Both the position numbers and the translations under genes were made by a program. The notes beneath the pieces were generated by a model that was given only the letters and a program-made list of their open reading frames with translations, ran no database searches and was not told where the DNA came from. A DNA stretch of 64,000 nucleotides from Hofstenia miamia. Lineage: Eukaryota > Xenacoelomorpha > Acoela > Hofsteniidae. The DNA lies in the NCBI GenBank assembly GCA_900660155.1, contig CABFPE010000045.1, forward strand, positions 1,587,715 to 1,651,714, written 5' to 3'. Of the stretch, positions 22,423-34,413 are shown one piece after another. The stretch's first letter is position 1, and every line of letters starts with the position of its first letter.

Positions 22423-22846
22423 GAGGACCACTGGGTTTGTATTGTGTGCATTGCAAAGTTTGGAGATCATCAGAGACTAAATATTCACAAGTGCACATCA
22501 TGCCAGCAGTGGGTGTGTGAAGCTCTTTTGGGGCTAATTCTTGCGCAAATGTGAATAAATTCGTAGAAAAATCATCTTTTATTTGAATAAATTTGTTTTC
22601 TATAACATTCCTGTCATAATATACATGTTTCTGAAACAAAAAAGTTTTTTCCAATTCGCCCCTCGTGAGAAATATTATTTGGGTCCTTCTGGCAAAAACA
22701 GACGAATAACTGAAATCTCATTGCTCCCTGTTTTGGACACGTGTAGGCAGGTTCTAGAATTCGACGAATTATATAGTTGTATGTGTGTCATAAAGAGCTT
22801 CAAAATCTTCATTCTCGGAAAAGTTGTCCAATTCGCCCCACCTTAC
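22423..22846 (+). mobile_element. Probable true 3' part of the pogo-like element
   Basis: The segment ends in CAATTCGCCCCACCTTAC, the complement of the left end at 20796. It holds remnant coding with Cys pairs (CIVCIAKF, CTSCQQW). It is separated from its left half by the misassembled block. Confidence 0.45.
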
Positions 22847-23759
22847 TATATATTAAAACAAATAGAAAAGTTATAGAATCCAATTACTACAACATCTCAA
22901 TAAATACGTCTATAGTATTGTGATAAAATAGTTGAAGGTTGGTCTTGCTGCTCACATTTGGATTTTACAATTTTTGTAGGATAAAAAATTGTGAAAATTA
23001 AAAAGTACTTTCTTAGCCACACTTTTTTGAAGTCTCAGTATGAAAAAGTACTTCGACCCGACACAACCTGCAGGTCGATCAGACCTGCTTCCATCAATTG
23101 AAGGAAAGCACCCTATGATACAATATCTAGGAATTAAATAGCATCACTAAGTCCGTAAATTGATTCATCCAATGCAACAAAAATATTGCTCTGAACGAGT
23201 ACAGCTTTAAAGATTTGGGGGCTAATAGTAAAATTGCCTTCATTATTTAGTGGGGTTATCATTTCCTTGAGGGACTTTACTAAATATTTACTTGAATTCG
23301 GCACTAAGCCCCAAGCCCTCTTGTACTCGCCCATGATTTTGTTATTTGCATAATGTGATGCAATGAAAACAATAATTACAGTGGTTGAGCAGTGCTCTTA
23401 CATAAAGCACAAATTTACCTTACTTACTGATGAAATTTATGTGTGGTTTTCTCTATAATCCAAAATCTTAAAAGATCGTTGTCGTTTCAGAAAGAAATTA
23501 AATTAAACGTAAAACAAACAACTCGATTTGCAAAGCTATTTATTAAGCAATCTATGTAGTAGCAATCTAAGTAGATTTTAGTGAAATATTAGATACACAG
23601 ATCATACCTTCATTGCTGGTACTTCATAACTTATTAATCAAATTTCATAATGCCTTATAATAATATCCGAAAATTTCGATAGAGCTATACTATATTAAAA
23701 TTTGAAAATAATGCTTTGAATTTGACTGGGTTGCGTATCGTCAAGTCATCAAATAAAGC

Positions 23760-23963
23760 CATGAACTTCTATAACACTAACTGGACTGGAACAAATGAAT
23801 AAATAACAGCAACATTTGGCCGATTTCACTCAGTCATTTATTAATTCCGCTCTTCAATTCACTCATAAAAAAGCGGAATTAATAAATGACTGAGTGAAAT
23901 CGGCCAAATGTTGCTGTTATTTATTCATTTGTTCCAGTCCAGTTAGTGTTATAGAAGTTCATG
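23760..23963. mobile_element. Perfect palindromic foldback insertion with 7-bp target duplication
   Basis: Two 92-bp arms (23760-23851 and 23872-23963) are perfect reverse complements around a 20-bp spacer. The direct repeat ATAAAGC lies immediately outside both ends (23753-23759 and 23964-23970). Arm identity indicates a very recent insertion. The arms start CATGAACTTC and contain no coding sequence. The same palindrome is seen at 22218-22421 in the falsely duplicated copy, where an N follows directly. Confidence 0.8.
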
Positions 23964-23970
23964 ATAAAGC

Positions 23971-24936
23971 TTCTTACCAGTTTTGAACAGTAATTACAAA
24001 TTGTTAGTTGTAGGCAGGTAGACGCTTTGAAATCATGTTGCATGTCTAGTTGTCGTTTTTCAAAATGAAAAATCCAATTTGATATCTGGTTATCAATCAT
24101 GGCCGTTAATCAAGAAAATCTACTCTCAGTGCTATTATATCTTAAGTAAATACGTTATCACAACTGCACAAACAAGTATTAATATTGACTGCATGCGTTT
24201 TTTAGATTTCTCAGAAATCAGATGTCCTTGATCCAATTTTGTGAACGCATCTTTTGATCTCCAAGCACTATAACCATTACCATCATTTGGAAAAATCAGT
24301 ACATCGAATTCCACATCAAAAAATTGAAGCACACAAAAAGACAAAATCAAAGATGGAGGGAATTTTAAAAGCCACGCGGGTTGTGGTGTGGTGTGGTTGG
24401 ACATTATTTTGTTATATGTATAATACTAAACGAATACAATATAAATTATCTAGATAATATAATATATTTGACATAATTCACTCAATTAAGCAAAATTAAT
24501 AGAAAATCAATTCGGTGATTGACATTTTTTGGCTCAATTACTTGAAATTCTTTGTTGACTACTGTGGTTGTTATCTATTATTTTAGAACAGCCGTGTTTT
24601 AATACTATAGGCCTAATAGAAAAGTAAAATGACACTGTAGGGTGTAGGCCAAAAGACATATTATTGCAATACATTATGTATGTGATGTAGTTTTGTAGTC
24701 AACAGGCAATGTTTCTAACTACATGCGGGTGGGGTGCAGTTGCAGGCGCACTCACTACGGGTGCAGTGCAATGCGGTTATAAAAATTACACCCGCGTCCC
24801 ACTATGGTAAAAATCCATTTAAAATTCAAAGTAAAATAGTAAGCGTTTTGAAATATTTACTTCTATTCAATAAAAAATCAAGAATGAGTATCGAGAATCA
24901 ATAAATATCACGGGTAAACTGTAGAACGATCATAAA
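23971..24936. other. Intergenic; GC-rich patches at 24365-24400 and 24725-24805
   Basis: CACGCGGGTTGTGGTG near 24374 and a partly complementary ACACCCGCGTCCC near 24790 could be the ends of a roughly 0.43-kb hAT-like MITE. I could not define borders or a target duplication. Confidence 0.3.
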
Positions 24937-25360
24937 ATGAAGAACTTCTTCCACAATAATGGGGTTGCTGTCCTTGCTGACTGGCCTGATCAGTCTCCAG
25001 ACCTGAACATTATCGAAAATGTGTGGAAATAGGTCAAATATCGGATTGGAGAACATACATTGAAGACGAGTTGTGGAGTGCAATAAAGAAAAAAATTTAT
25101 ACAATTCCCAACAGCTTTATTAAAAGACTTTTTGCTTCAATCCCTGATCGCCTTGAAGCTGTTATTCGCTCAAAGAGACACCCTACAAAATATTTGAAGA
25201 GAGAAATACATTTTTCCAATAAAAGTTTTCAAATTTTGATTAAAAATTAATAGCCAATTATTATTCACATATTTTAGGGTATTAGACATTCACTCTATCC
25301 AAGGAATTTTCATTATTTATTCAAAATAGCAAGATGGTCGAATACATATTTCCAGTACTG
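24937..25360 (+). mobile_element. Tc1-like fragment (sister of 18964-20590)
   Basis: Contains the tail of the same transposase (ADWPDQSPDLNIIENVWK), the same 3' non-coding part and the same terminal repeat ending CCAGTACTG, followed by TA. Everything upstream of the second catalytic site is missing. Confidence 0.85.
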
Positions 25361-25839
25361 TATTTTTGAAAAGATAAACGAACTGTTAATGCTTAGACAA
25401 AAATAGACTACTTAAGTATTAACGTACTTTATCTCTAATCTATTCTTAATTGAAAAAATAAACTTCAATATATAATGTGCTGTATATAAAACCCCTAGTC
25501 TACCAAACTTTGTTAAACTTGAAAAAAATTGGAAAATGAAGAAACTTTAAAAAAGTTTAGGAAAATTGAAACTTGATAAAAATTTGAAAAACAATTAAAG
25601 TACTTCTGTAGTAATTCCAATTTTTACAAAGTACTTTTTATAGAAATGTCCATGAATCCTGCAAACAAATGCATAGACCACCTAGTAAGCTTGGCTTGCA
25701 ATTATATCAAAACTAACATTTATAAGACACATATTGAGGATAATTAATTTCATATAATATTCCTTCTAGCAACTTCCTGAAATACTTTCAACAAAATTGC
25801 TTAAAAAATCAATTAAATTGCAAAATCACAGACATTGGC
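25361..25839. other. Intergenic DNA, nothing recognised
   Basis: Poly-A-rich, low-complexity AT DNA. Confidence 0.4.
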
Positions 25840-25977
25840 GTTATGCAATGGCAATAGAAAGCAATATAAACGCAATTCAAACATTTTAAATACCAATACG
25901 ACATAAAAACGACGTTGCTATAAAGGATGTGTGTTACTGGTAAGCGTTTATATTGCTTTCTATTGCCATTGCATAAC
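25840..25977. repeat. Foldback with perfect 34-bp arms
   Basis: GTTATGCAATGGCAATAGAA and the next 14 bases (25840-25873) reappear as an exact reverse complement at 25944-25977, with a 70-bp loop. GG and CC pairs extend it by two or three bases outward with one mismatch. Probably a MITE of about 144 bp. Confidence 0.75.
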
Positions 25978-26244
25978 ACCATTTAGCGTTTAATATATTT
26001 CCTTTAAAGTCATTTTAAATTTAGCGCCTTGATTTACGAAAAAATAAAACTATTTTCTATTATTTAGTAAATTTCCAAAAATAATTTTAATTTGGTTGAA
26101 TGCATAACTACGTAATTGCTATTACTATTATTAGGACATCGTTAATCCTAATAGTTTATTATTTCAATGGAAACTGAATTTCCAAAACCCAGAGAATTGC
26201 TCCTCAGAATTTAATGACGTCATCAAATGATTATACCATATATT

Positions 26245-26445
26245 ACTGCCCAGAAATTTATAAATTTATTTTCAATGCTTCCCAGAGATTTTCAGTTATA
26301 TCTCGATGTTATATTGTTTTCCCTCCTGCACAGATATTTTTAATTAAATTTCGATGCTGCCCAGCGATGTTAAACGATGTTCAATGCTGTCACATCCTGT
26401 TATATTATTTTTGTTGCTTCCCAGAGATTTTGAATTCTTTCACGT
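26245..26445. repeat. Degenerate tandem repeat with TGCTTCCCAGAGATTTT-like units
   Basis: At least five diverged copies of a TGC(T)NCCCAGNGATTTT core recur every 30-60 bp. They are AT-rich between cores and non-coding. Confidence 0.45.
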
Positions 26446-26920
26446 AATGTTCCCACCTAATTATATTATGTAAAACAGTATTACTTTGCTTAATACCATT
26501 TAGTACTATGTGGAATTGCTAGCATTTGAGTTTTAGACAAAGATTTTGTTCTCGCTCTTAACGTGATTTGCTTGCATTTACAGTTCTTCATTATATTCCG
26601 TTTATATTAATTATATTGTAACCTATAATTTTACCTCTGTGTGAAAATCATAATATGCAATATGTGACTAACATCGTCATATTTAACAAAAAATGCTTGA
26701 ATAAATTTCATTAAAGCAGTTTAGAAATATCAAACACTTAGTTTTTCCGATTATTCAAAGTTTAGATAATTATATACATCATAAAAGTTTAATGACGTCA
26801 CATAGAATCTGGGCAACAGGTCTTAATGATACCGCAATGGAAATTCAGTTTATTTTATTTATATATTTACATTATTCATTGAAAATATTAATAATTTTGG
26901 AAAAAAATTTGATTCACTTC

Positions 26921-27942
26921 TATATATATATATATATATATANNNNNNNNNNNNNNNNNNNNNNNNNNNNNNNNNNNNNNNNNNNNNNNNNNNNNNNNNN
27001 NNNNNNNNNNNNNNNNNNNNNNNNNNNNNNNNNNNNNNNNNNNNNNNNNNNNNNNNNNNNNNNNNNNNNNNNNNNNNNNNNNNNNNNNNNNNNNNNNNNN
27101 NNNNNNNNNNNNNNNNNNNNNNNNNNNNNNNNNNNNNNNNNNNNNNNNNNNNNNNNNNNNNNNNNNNNNNNNNNNNNNNNNNNNNNNNNNNNNNNNNNNN
27201 NNNNNNNNNNNNNNNNNNNNNNNNNNNNNNNNNNNNNNNNNNNNNNNNNNNNNNNNNNNNNNNNNNNNNNNNNNNNNNNNNNNNNNNNNNNNNNNNNNNN
27301 NNNNNNNNNNNNNNNNNNNNNNNNNNNNNNNNNNNNNNNNNNNNNNNNNNNNNNNNNNNNNNNNNNNNNNNNNNNNNNNNNNNNNNNNNNNNNNNNNNNN
27401 NNNNNNNNNNNNNNNNNNNNNNNNNNNNNNNNNNNNNNNNNNNNNNNNNNNNNNNNNNNNNNNNNNNNNNNNNNNNNNNNNNNNNNNNNNNNNNNNNNNN
27501 NNNNNNNNNNNNNNNNNNNNNNNNNNNNNNNNNNNNNNNNNNNNNNNNNNNNNNNNNNNNNNNNNNNNNNNNNNNNNNNNNNNNNNNNNNNNNNNNNNNN
27601 NNNNNNNNNNNNNNNNNNNNNNNNNNNNNNNNNNNNNNNNNNNNNNNNNNNNNNNNNNNNNNNNNNNNNNNNNNNNNNNNNNNNNNNNNNNNNNNNNNNN
27701 NNNNNNNNNNNNNNNNNNNNNNNNNNNNNNNNNNNNNNNNNNNNNNNNNNNNNNNNNNNNNNNNNNNNNNNNNNNNNNNNNNNNNNNNNNNNNNNNNNNN
27801 NNNNNNNNNNNNNNNNNNNNNNNNNNNNNNNNNNNNNNNNNNNNNNNNNNNNNNNNNNNNNNNNNNNNNNNNNNNNNNNNNNNNNNNNNNNNNNNNNNNN
27901 NNNNNNNNNNNNNNNNNNNNNNNNNNNNNNNNNNNNNNNNNN

Positions 27943-27976
<34 letters not shown>
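26921..27976. other. (TA)n microsatellite interrupted by an assembly gap of exactly 1000 N
   Basis: TA repeats at 26921-26942 and 27943-27976 flank Ns at 26943-27942. The round size suggests a placeholder of unknown true length. Confidence 0.95.
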
Positions 27977-27977
<1 letters not shown>

Positions 27978-28894
27978 AATGTTAACTTAATATATTTATA
28001 TGTATAATAATGTAATATGTTTTAGAAATAACTGAACATGTTTAGCTGAGTTATTGGAGAAAAATTATTGAATTGTAATGTACCTAATGTGACTAATTTA
28101 AGATGCTGGTATTGCAGTGACAGCTGATAATATTTTTACTTACAAAAATTTGTTATAAAATGTCCAAAAGAAAAACTAAAATTGTAGAATCTGTTTAGCT
28201 ATTCAAAGAGAAATCCCTGATTCACTAAGAAATAATAAAAATTTTAAATTTATTATTGTAAGTTTGTGTTCACAAATGCCCCAATGATTTTTTCATATAA
28301 TCCAAGAATAAAAACTTCTTCTGCCATCACTGCATTTTAGGCCAGAAATGATTGAAGACGATTCAAAAAAGTTCTCTAGTAATATATTATTATAATTCCA
28401 CCAAACATGTGGATACTGCTGACAAAATATTAAGATGATTCTCAATGTAAGAATGTTAGCAGCCTCACTTTGATGGCTCTTGGAAGTGTTTTTCAATTTG
28501 CTTGACATTCTTTGTTTGAATGTAAACATAATTACCAGAGATAAATATTGCATGTAGTAATAGAAGAGATTAAATGATTTTACATATTTAAATTTATGCT
28601 CACTAAGATAACTAATATGACGAAAGCCAAAATATTATATTGCTCAAAGTTATACATCAAATACTAATGTACTGCCTGTAAAGAACCGCACCCATTGTCG
28701 TCTTTATATCTTAAATAAAACTTTTAATTGCTTTGTGACTTGTAATAAGTATATTTGCAGGAGTTACCCTTTGCAAATCTAAAAGAAGCATCGACTGGAA
28801 TTTATATTGAAAATTGCCTAGTTAATAATTATAATTAAAAATTATCATTACATTGATGTGTGAAATGCATTATGTTCCACTTAAAGTGCTCATT
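27977..28894. other. Intergenic DNA, nothing recognised
   Basis: No open frame or repeat with a signature. Confidence 0.4.
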
Positions 28895-29106
28895 GGTCAA
28901 TTGACCTGTTCAGTCTTTCTAGGTATATTTAGATTTTGTGGCAAAGGAAATTCCACTTTAATGAAAATTTTCAGGGGATTATATTTGTTTAGTAAGCATA
29001 GTAAAAGTAACGAAATATTAGAAAAAGTACGAAAATTCCTTAAATATAATTCGAACAGATATAATCAATTTAGGTCAATTGACCTATTCAGTCGTTCTAG
29101 GGTTAA
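28895..29106. repeat. piggyBac-like repeat with two GGTCAATTGACC motifs, ending at TTAA
   Basis: GGTCAATTGACCTGTTCAGTC at 28895 and GGTCAATTGACCTATTCAGTC at 29073 lie in the same orientation 178 bp apart. The second continues into GTTCTAGGG directly before TTAA (29103-29106). Read from the right this is TTAA-CCCTAGAAC, like piggyBac termini. No opposite end was found. Confidence 0.5.
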
Positions 29107-29160
29107 TAAGAATTTTTTACCACCTGCAAACATTTATTTGTTTTTCTGTAGCAGATTTAA

Positions 29161-29394
29161 CTCTTTCATTGCGAAATTCGACTTAAGTCACACGGCCAAC
29201 ATTATGTCTGACTGCGAAATTCGACTTCAGTCCACATCTCTCCTGTTTTTTTCTAATAAAATGTCCAAAATCTGGTGTAATTCCATGTAATTCAGTATAA
29301 TAGTGTTTTTTTTAAAAAAATTGATTTCCATTTTTTTGTGTCAAAATGACATTTTTTGAGAATTTCTGAAAATTCATGAAACGCAGTGAAAGGG
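29161..29394. mobile_element. piggyBac-like MITE flanked by TTAA
   Basis: A 234-bp element between TTAA at 29157-29160 and TTAA at 29395-29398. The inverted ends are CTCTTTCATTGCG and the complement of CCCTTTCACTGCG. Inside, GCGAAATTCGACTT occurs twice as a direct repeat. No coding sequence. Confidence 0.75.
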
Positions 29395-29398
29395 TTAA

Positions 29399-32300
29399 TA
29401 AACTTTGTGGCTTATTAAATAAATTATTGCCAAGGTTGACAACTCTTGCAAACTACGAATGTTTTATATACTACATTGTTAGAACAAAAAGACTTGACAA
29501 TTGTTCTCTAAAACATTGAGTTTAACGCAATTACTTACTTCATTCTTCATTATTAGCTTAAGTCAAAATTAAGGTGCTTTTAACATTAATTATAAAAATT
29601 ATATAATTATTAGTGTAATTGTATTTTTTACTGTGCTTTATGCACGAATAAATATTCTCTCTCTAAAAAACTAACATAAATAACATATAACTTCTGTAAA
29701 TGTGTATGCATATAATGTCATTCAATCATACCAATATTACATTGAAACATTGACCCAACAAATTTATACGTTTATTTGTTCTTTGTTGCTTGACCCAACT
29801 CATCACAATCCAAAGATTTAGAAGTAAATGTCTCCATCCCATAGGCTGATTTTGGTTAATCAAACCCATTTACAGCTTTGACCGCTATATCATCTTAAAA
29901 CTAGGTTAGTGTTTATACGGCTGGAGCCAGTCGCTAATTTGTACTTGAAGCCACGGACGTGATGCTGAACGCCGCAGACGGCTGCAAATAATGAAGTCTT
30001 TTCCTGTCATAAATTTTTATTGCAAATCATATTCATATTTCTCATAATTTATTTGGACTTACATTCACCTTGAACAAAACTTATTATTAGTTGCAAAAAC
30101 CCTGTTAAATTCTTATTGCAACTCAGAACAAAAGTTATGCTTGCGGGTTAAGGGTTCAGGTCGTAGCCTATCGTTAGCCGCGGTCAAAGGCGCAATATAC
30201 TGCACTAGGTATGGGAAGAATTTGAAAGTTTTTGCAAAAATCAGATTTTTTATTGAAAAAAAGTTAATATTTTTTTGTTCTTCAAATAAAGGATTGTTTT
30301 TATCACAAATTTCACTACAGCAAGACGCACACTTGTCCATAAATGTTTTCAAATCCCATTATTGCTAAATTTCCCAATAGGCTTGTGGGAAATTTGTTTG
30401 AAATTGTGAACAAAATGGTTGATATCTGTAAAAATATAATAATCAGTTTGGTGTTAAAATGTCTTGGTTGCGTCTGGTGTCTACAAATACTATATTTTCC
30501 GAAAAAAATGACGAAGCATTTGAAATAACAGCCTGAGTAGAGTGTAGAGGTCTGCGGTATCCGCACATTTCGGTCCTCTTCTTGGGTCCAGTCCTATTGG
30601 TATAGTACGCATCAAAAAATGTGTTACCTTTAATGGTACGATACGGAACCGGTACGATTCTAAAAATCATTAGTGGTATCGGAACTCAAAAATAATTTTT
30701 GCTTTTGCGAAATTGATAGATTATTTGAGTTTTCTTGATTTTTTGATTTTTAACGTTTTGGGATTCCGGTACAGAGGTTATGGTGGTACCACAGAACTTT
30801 AATCCTGAATCGTCTTCATTGAATGTAGATGGATTAGTGTAAAGCTGCATTCCTAAATAATTATTTAAGTTAGTGTTTTATGACTTGAGCTTTTTGGTTG
30901 CTCATTTTCATTTCTAGCTGTGGCAGCCAAGCCTTGATTCTTCTTGTCGTAGCCGTCCGTTAGCCGGGGCTAAAGCCGCAAAACACTACCCTGAATGTGA
31001 GTACTGTATTTTCATATTATATTTTGACTAAGTTTAATTCAATATAAATTCAATAAAGGAAACTGGGTCCCAATCGACTTTAGCAAGTGTATGTGCGGAG
31101 CATAAACTTCAACACATGTCGATGGAATGTGTAAGAATCATTCCTATAAAATAAATTTGGCATTGATACATTTTACATTGGAAAAAACCTACCGTTTGTA
31201 GTAGAAAATATTTTCGTTGTATCTTTGAATACGTTGCTGCAATTTGAGCATATTCGATTAGAGTGTTACTTACCATTGTCAATGCTTTTTGGTTTTTCGG
31301 AGAAACAAGCAAAAACCGACCATTATTGGTGATAAGCAATGATTTAAATTCCTTTGTTACAAATTCTTTTAGCAATCACCCTTCTAACTTATATGCACAG
31401 CTGCTTAGCTGGAGTTTCACTATTACAAGATCCTCTTTTAGGAAATCCAATTGATTTTGCTTTCAATCTTCTTCGGTTTTAGAGTAAGTATTCGGAATTT
31501 TCTGTTATATAAAACAAAGAATAGTCGTCGTGCAACAACAATTAAATGATTAAGCATTGTTTAATTTTCCATACCACAGATGCCTTTGATTAATCGTCAG
31601 AAAGGAAACTGTTGTTAGCATTAATTTCTTTTAAATGTGAGACTTAAAACAGAATGCAAAGCACTATCCACTTTGATTAATTCTGAGATGATAGCTTTAA
31701 AATATTTGAGCTTTGATCAAAACAGTATGGTTTTGCAAGAACCATGGCTTACAGAGTGTATATGCTAACTATTATTATATAAAATAGAATTGCAGACCAT
31801 ACTAAAGAAGTTTTACTTAAATACAAATTGTAGATCAAAATAATATAAATTCGTAAATATGTGATTTTTTAACAAAATGATTGCTAATTATGAAATAAAT
31901 ACACTATTTAAATCATGGTTTTGTAAGATTTTTATTATCCTTAACTTTTTTATGGTAACTTTGAACAACTATAAATACCTATAACTTATTAGTTAATAAA
32001 AATATTCAAAATCTGAAGGAACCACTGTATGAAGCAGTTTCCCTTATTTGATTGTACTTAAAATGAACGTCAAGCTCCTTTGTACGAATTCTCAACTCAA
32101 GTTTTACTTTCGCGTTTTAAAGGATTGGGATGGTCTATCACCATAAAAACAAATATTTAGGGTACGTGTCGCTCTCATGGGATTTAGACATCCTGATTAT
32201 CTGAAGGTATGGATAGAATTTAAAGCTGTTTATGAAAATTTATTTATTCTTTTCAAAGTACTTCCGTCTCAGTAATAAACTTTAATACAAATTCTCAATA

Positions 32301-34140
32301 TTAAATTCGAAGACGTTCTGCTGCCCCAGTATATAAATGTCCTAAGTGCAATAGATTTTTAAATGTGATAGTTACTGTAATGTTTGTTTGGTTCTGGTAA
32401 CATTGTTTGTATTGGGATTATCAATGTGCAAATGTCCTAACCGCAGATAAGCATATTGATTACAAAGTGCAAATGCCCTAACTAAGTATCGAATGTTATG
32501 AATCATGAATTATGGAGACATTGGCGTTATTGTACATTTGGGGCCATGAGCGAGATCTCGCTGCCCCCAATTTTATGCATTAAATTTTCAGTAAGAATTT
32601 TGGTAGTTGCTTTTTACTAGTTAATATTTTGTACATATACATGAGTAGATATCTGCTTAGGTATTGGACATCCAAAATTTTCTAAAATTGCTTATTAAAG
32701 TTTTTTTCTAATTTTGAACCCTGATTTTTCCTATATTATGGAATTACTTCGTTATTTTGTTATTTTAGGACACTAAGATTCAACAAATAGCAAACTTGGG
32801 AACCCCAGATTTGTTTAAGGTTGCTTTTAATATTTTTTTACTATTTGGAGAACTGGTGCTACCGGACTCCTAGCACCCCCTCAGTGACGCCACAATATGG
32901 AGGGAGATAGAAAGAGCAAGCTATGTGATATCTGTAGCATATTTTAAAATTGTGAAAATTTGAAAATATACAGGTAAATTTTAAAACGAATAAATGGATT
33001 TACATTTTGCGTATCTTTCAACTAACCACAAAGATATTGACACTCAATCACAACACTTTGCTACTCTACATTGTTATTTTTGATTATATGATAGTGATAT
33101 ACATTCCAGAATGCTTACCAGTACCACATATGATTGGAGATCACTTAAAAATTTATAAAATCGTTAAGTAACAAATTGAAAATTAGGAAACCAATATAAA
33201 TAAACTACGTGTTATATAGACTTTTGATTGATATATCTACAAGTACTCGCATATTAAGAGTGCTAAGGCTAATATATTTCTGGACACATGCATTAATATT
33301 TATTTTGTTTTAAGGAATGCTAACGTTGTTTTACAATTTAGATATTGTGATAAAATTGTATTCGTGCCTACAATGCAAAGTTCTTCAAAAGCATATAAGA
33401 CATTTGCATTTTAGCAGTAAAATAATATTTTCGAACAATTTTCATAACTGAAAACTATTGGTGCTAATAACTCAAATGATATTTTTTCACAACTTCGAAT
33501 TTCTCTTGTAGAATCATAACAACCATATTGTTTGTACACTTAAAGTTTCAAAGGAATTAATAAATATTTAATTAGTATTACACGGACTTCGATTTTCAAT
33601 TGCTAATAACACAAAACAAAAATGTGCGAAGTTAGGATATTTGCATTTTAGGCTAGCGGTTCATCAATAGATATGTGTACATATATCACAATATCTACGC
33701 TTCATAAAAGTGTGAACATGTGGAAAAACTGTTTTGTCCTTTTAAATGGAGGTTAAAATAGCACGGTCTAAGTTAAAACCTTAGTAAATAATTGAAGCCT
33801 TTATGAAATTTATGGTTCCTTTGGATACATGAAGTCCTCTTTTCGCAAATTTCTAATTCTATTTTTTGCGGTTGAGAGGGAAATATTTTAATAACCATAA
33901 AACATAAATTGGGTAATCTCAATTAGAAGTCTAAATATTTTGGATTATAACACACTAATTAAAAACGTTTGGATAATATTAATAAGGAATTACCTATTTA
34001 GTACGCTATTTATTACAATAGCTATTAAGCTAAGCAATTTTAAGACAATCATAAGAAAATATGTCACCTTTTATTACTGTATCTTAAAATACAAGTATGC
34101 ATAATCACATATGGCGTCTATAATCTATATGTCAGTCTGC
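29399..34140. other. Long intergenic region with a few GC-rich repeats
   Basis: GTCGTAGCC...CGTTAGCCG blocks at 30160-30211 and 30946-30999 resemble each other and are probably transposon pieces. A GC-rich segment at 30545-30790 looks like a decayed MITE. A 14-bp palindrome, AGCGAGATCTCGCT at 32549-32562, has GGGG and CCCC outside it. I see no convincing gene; a minus-strand frame at 31274-31375 ends at a good donor site but is too short to call. Confidence 0.4.
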
Positions 34141-34413
34141 TGCCTGGGTGTATTTTAATTAATAAAGAACAATTTTGTTGCCTGCAGGACAGGGGAAATA
34201 CAGATGCATTGACTTTTTCTTAAACTTTAATTCAAAGTAATCAACTACGCTTCACACTACTCTACTTTTAGGAGGAATTAATTAGTTATAATTTATTGGT
34301 TCTAATTGCTGCTAAAATTAAGGTTGCCATGAGAACTTATCTTTTTCTCATTCGTCGCTATTTTAGAACTTATAGCAGCGATCGTAATAATTAATTTATA
34401 ATCTAGCACGAAG
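34140..34413 (+). promoter_or_regulatory. Probable 5' UTR exon and promoter region of the LITAF-domain gene
   Basis: AAG|GTAAGT at 34411-34419 is a full-consensus splice donor on the plus strand. The next plausible acceptor (TTAAATTTTAG ending at 35161) is five bases upstream of the LITAF start codon. A 5' non-coding exon ending at 34413 is the simplest reading. Its start is not visible; the left limit given is arbitrary. Confidence 0.4.

Noticed and set aside
26792-27979. 395-codon open frame
   Set aside because: It exists only because the frame passes through the N gap and TA repeats.
28853-29290. 145-codon plus-strand ORF
   Set aside because: It runs through two piggyBac-like repeats and has no protein family character.
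31274-31375. Minus-strand frame with FKSLLITNNGRFLLVSPKNQ ending at a good GTAAGT donor
   Set aside because: A stop lies just upstream, acceptors are poor and no domain or neighbouring exon is recognised.
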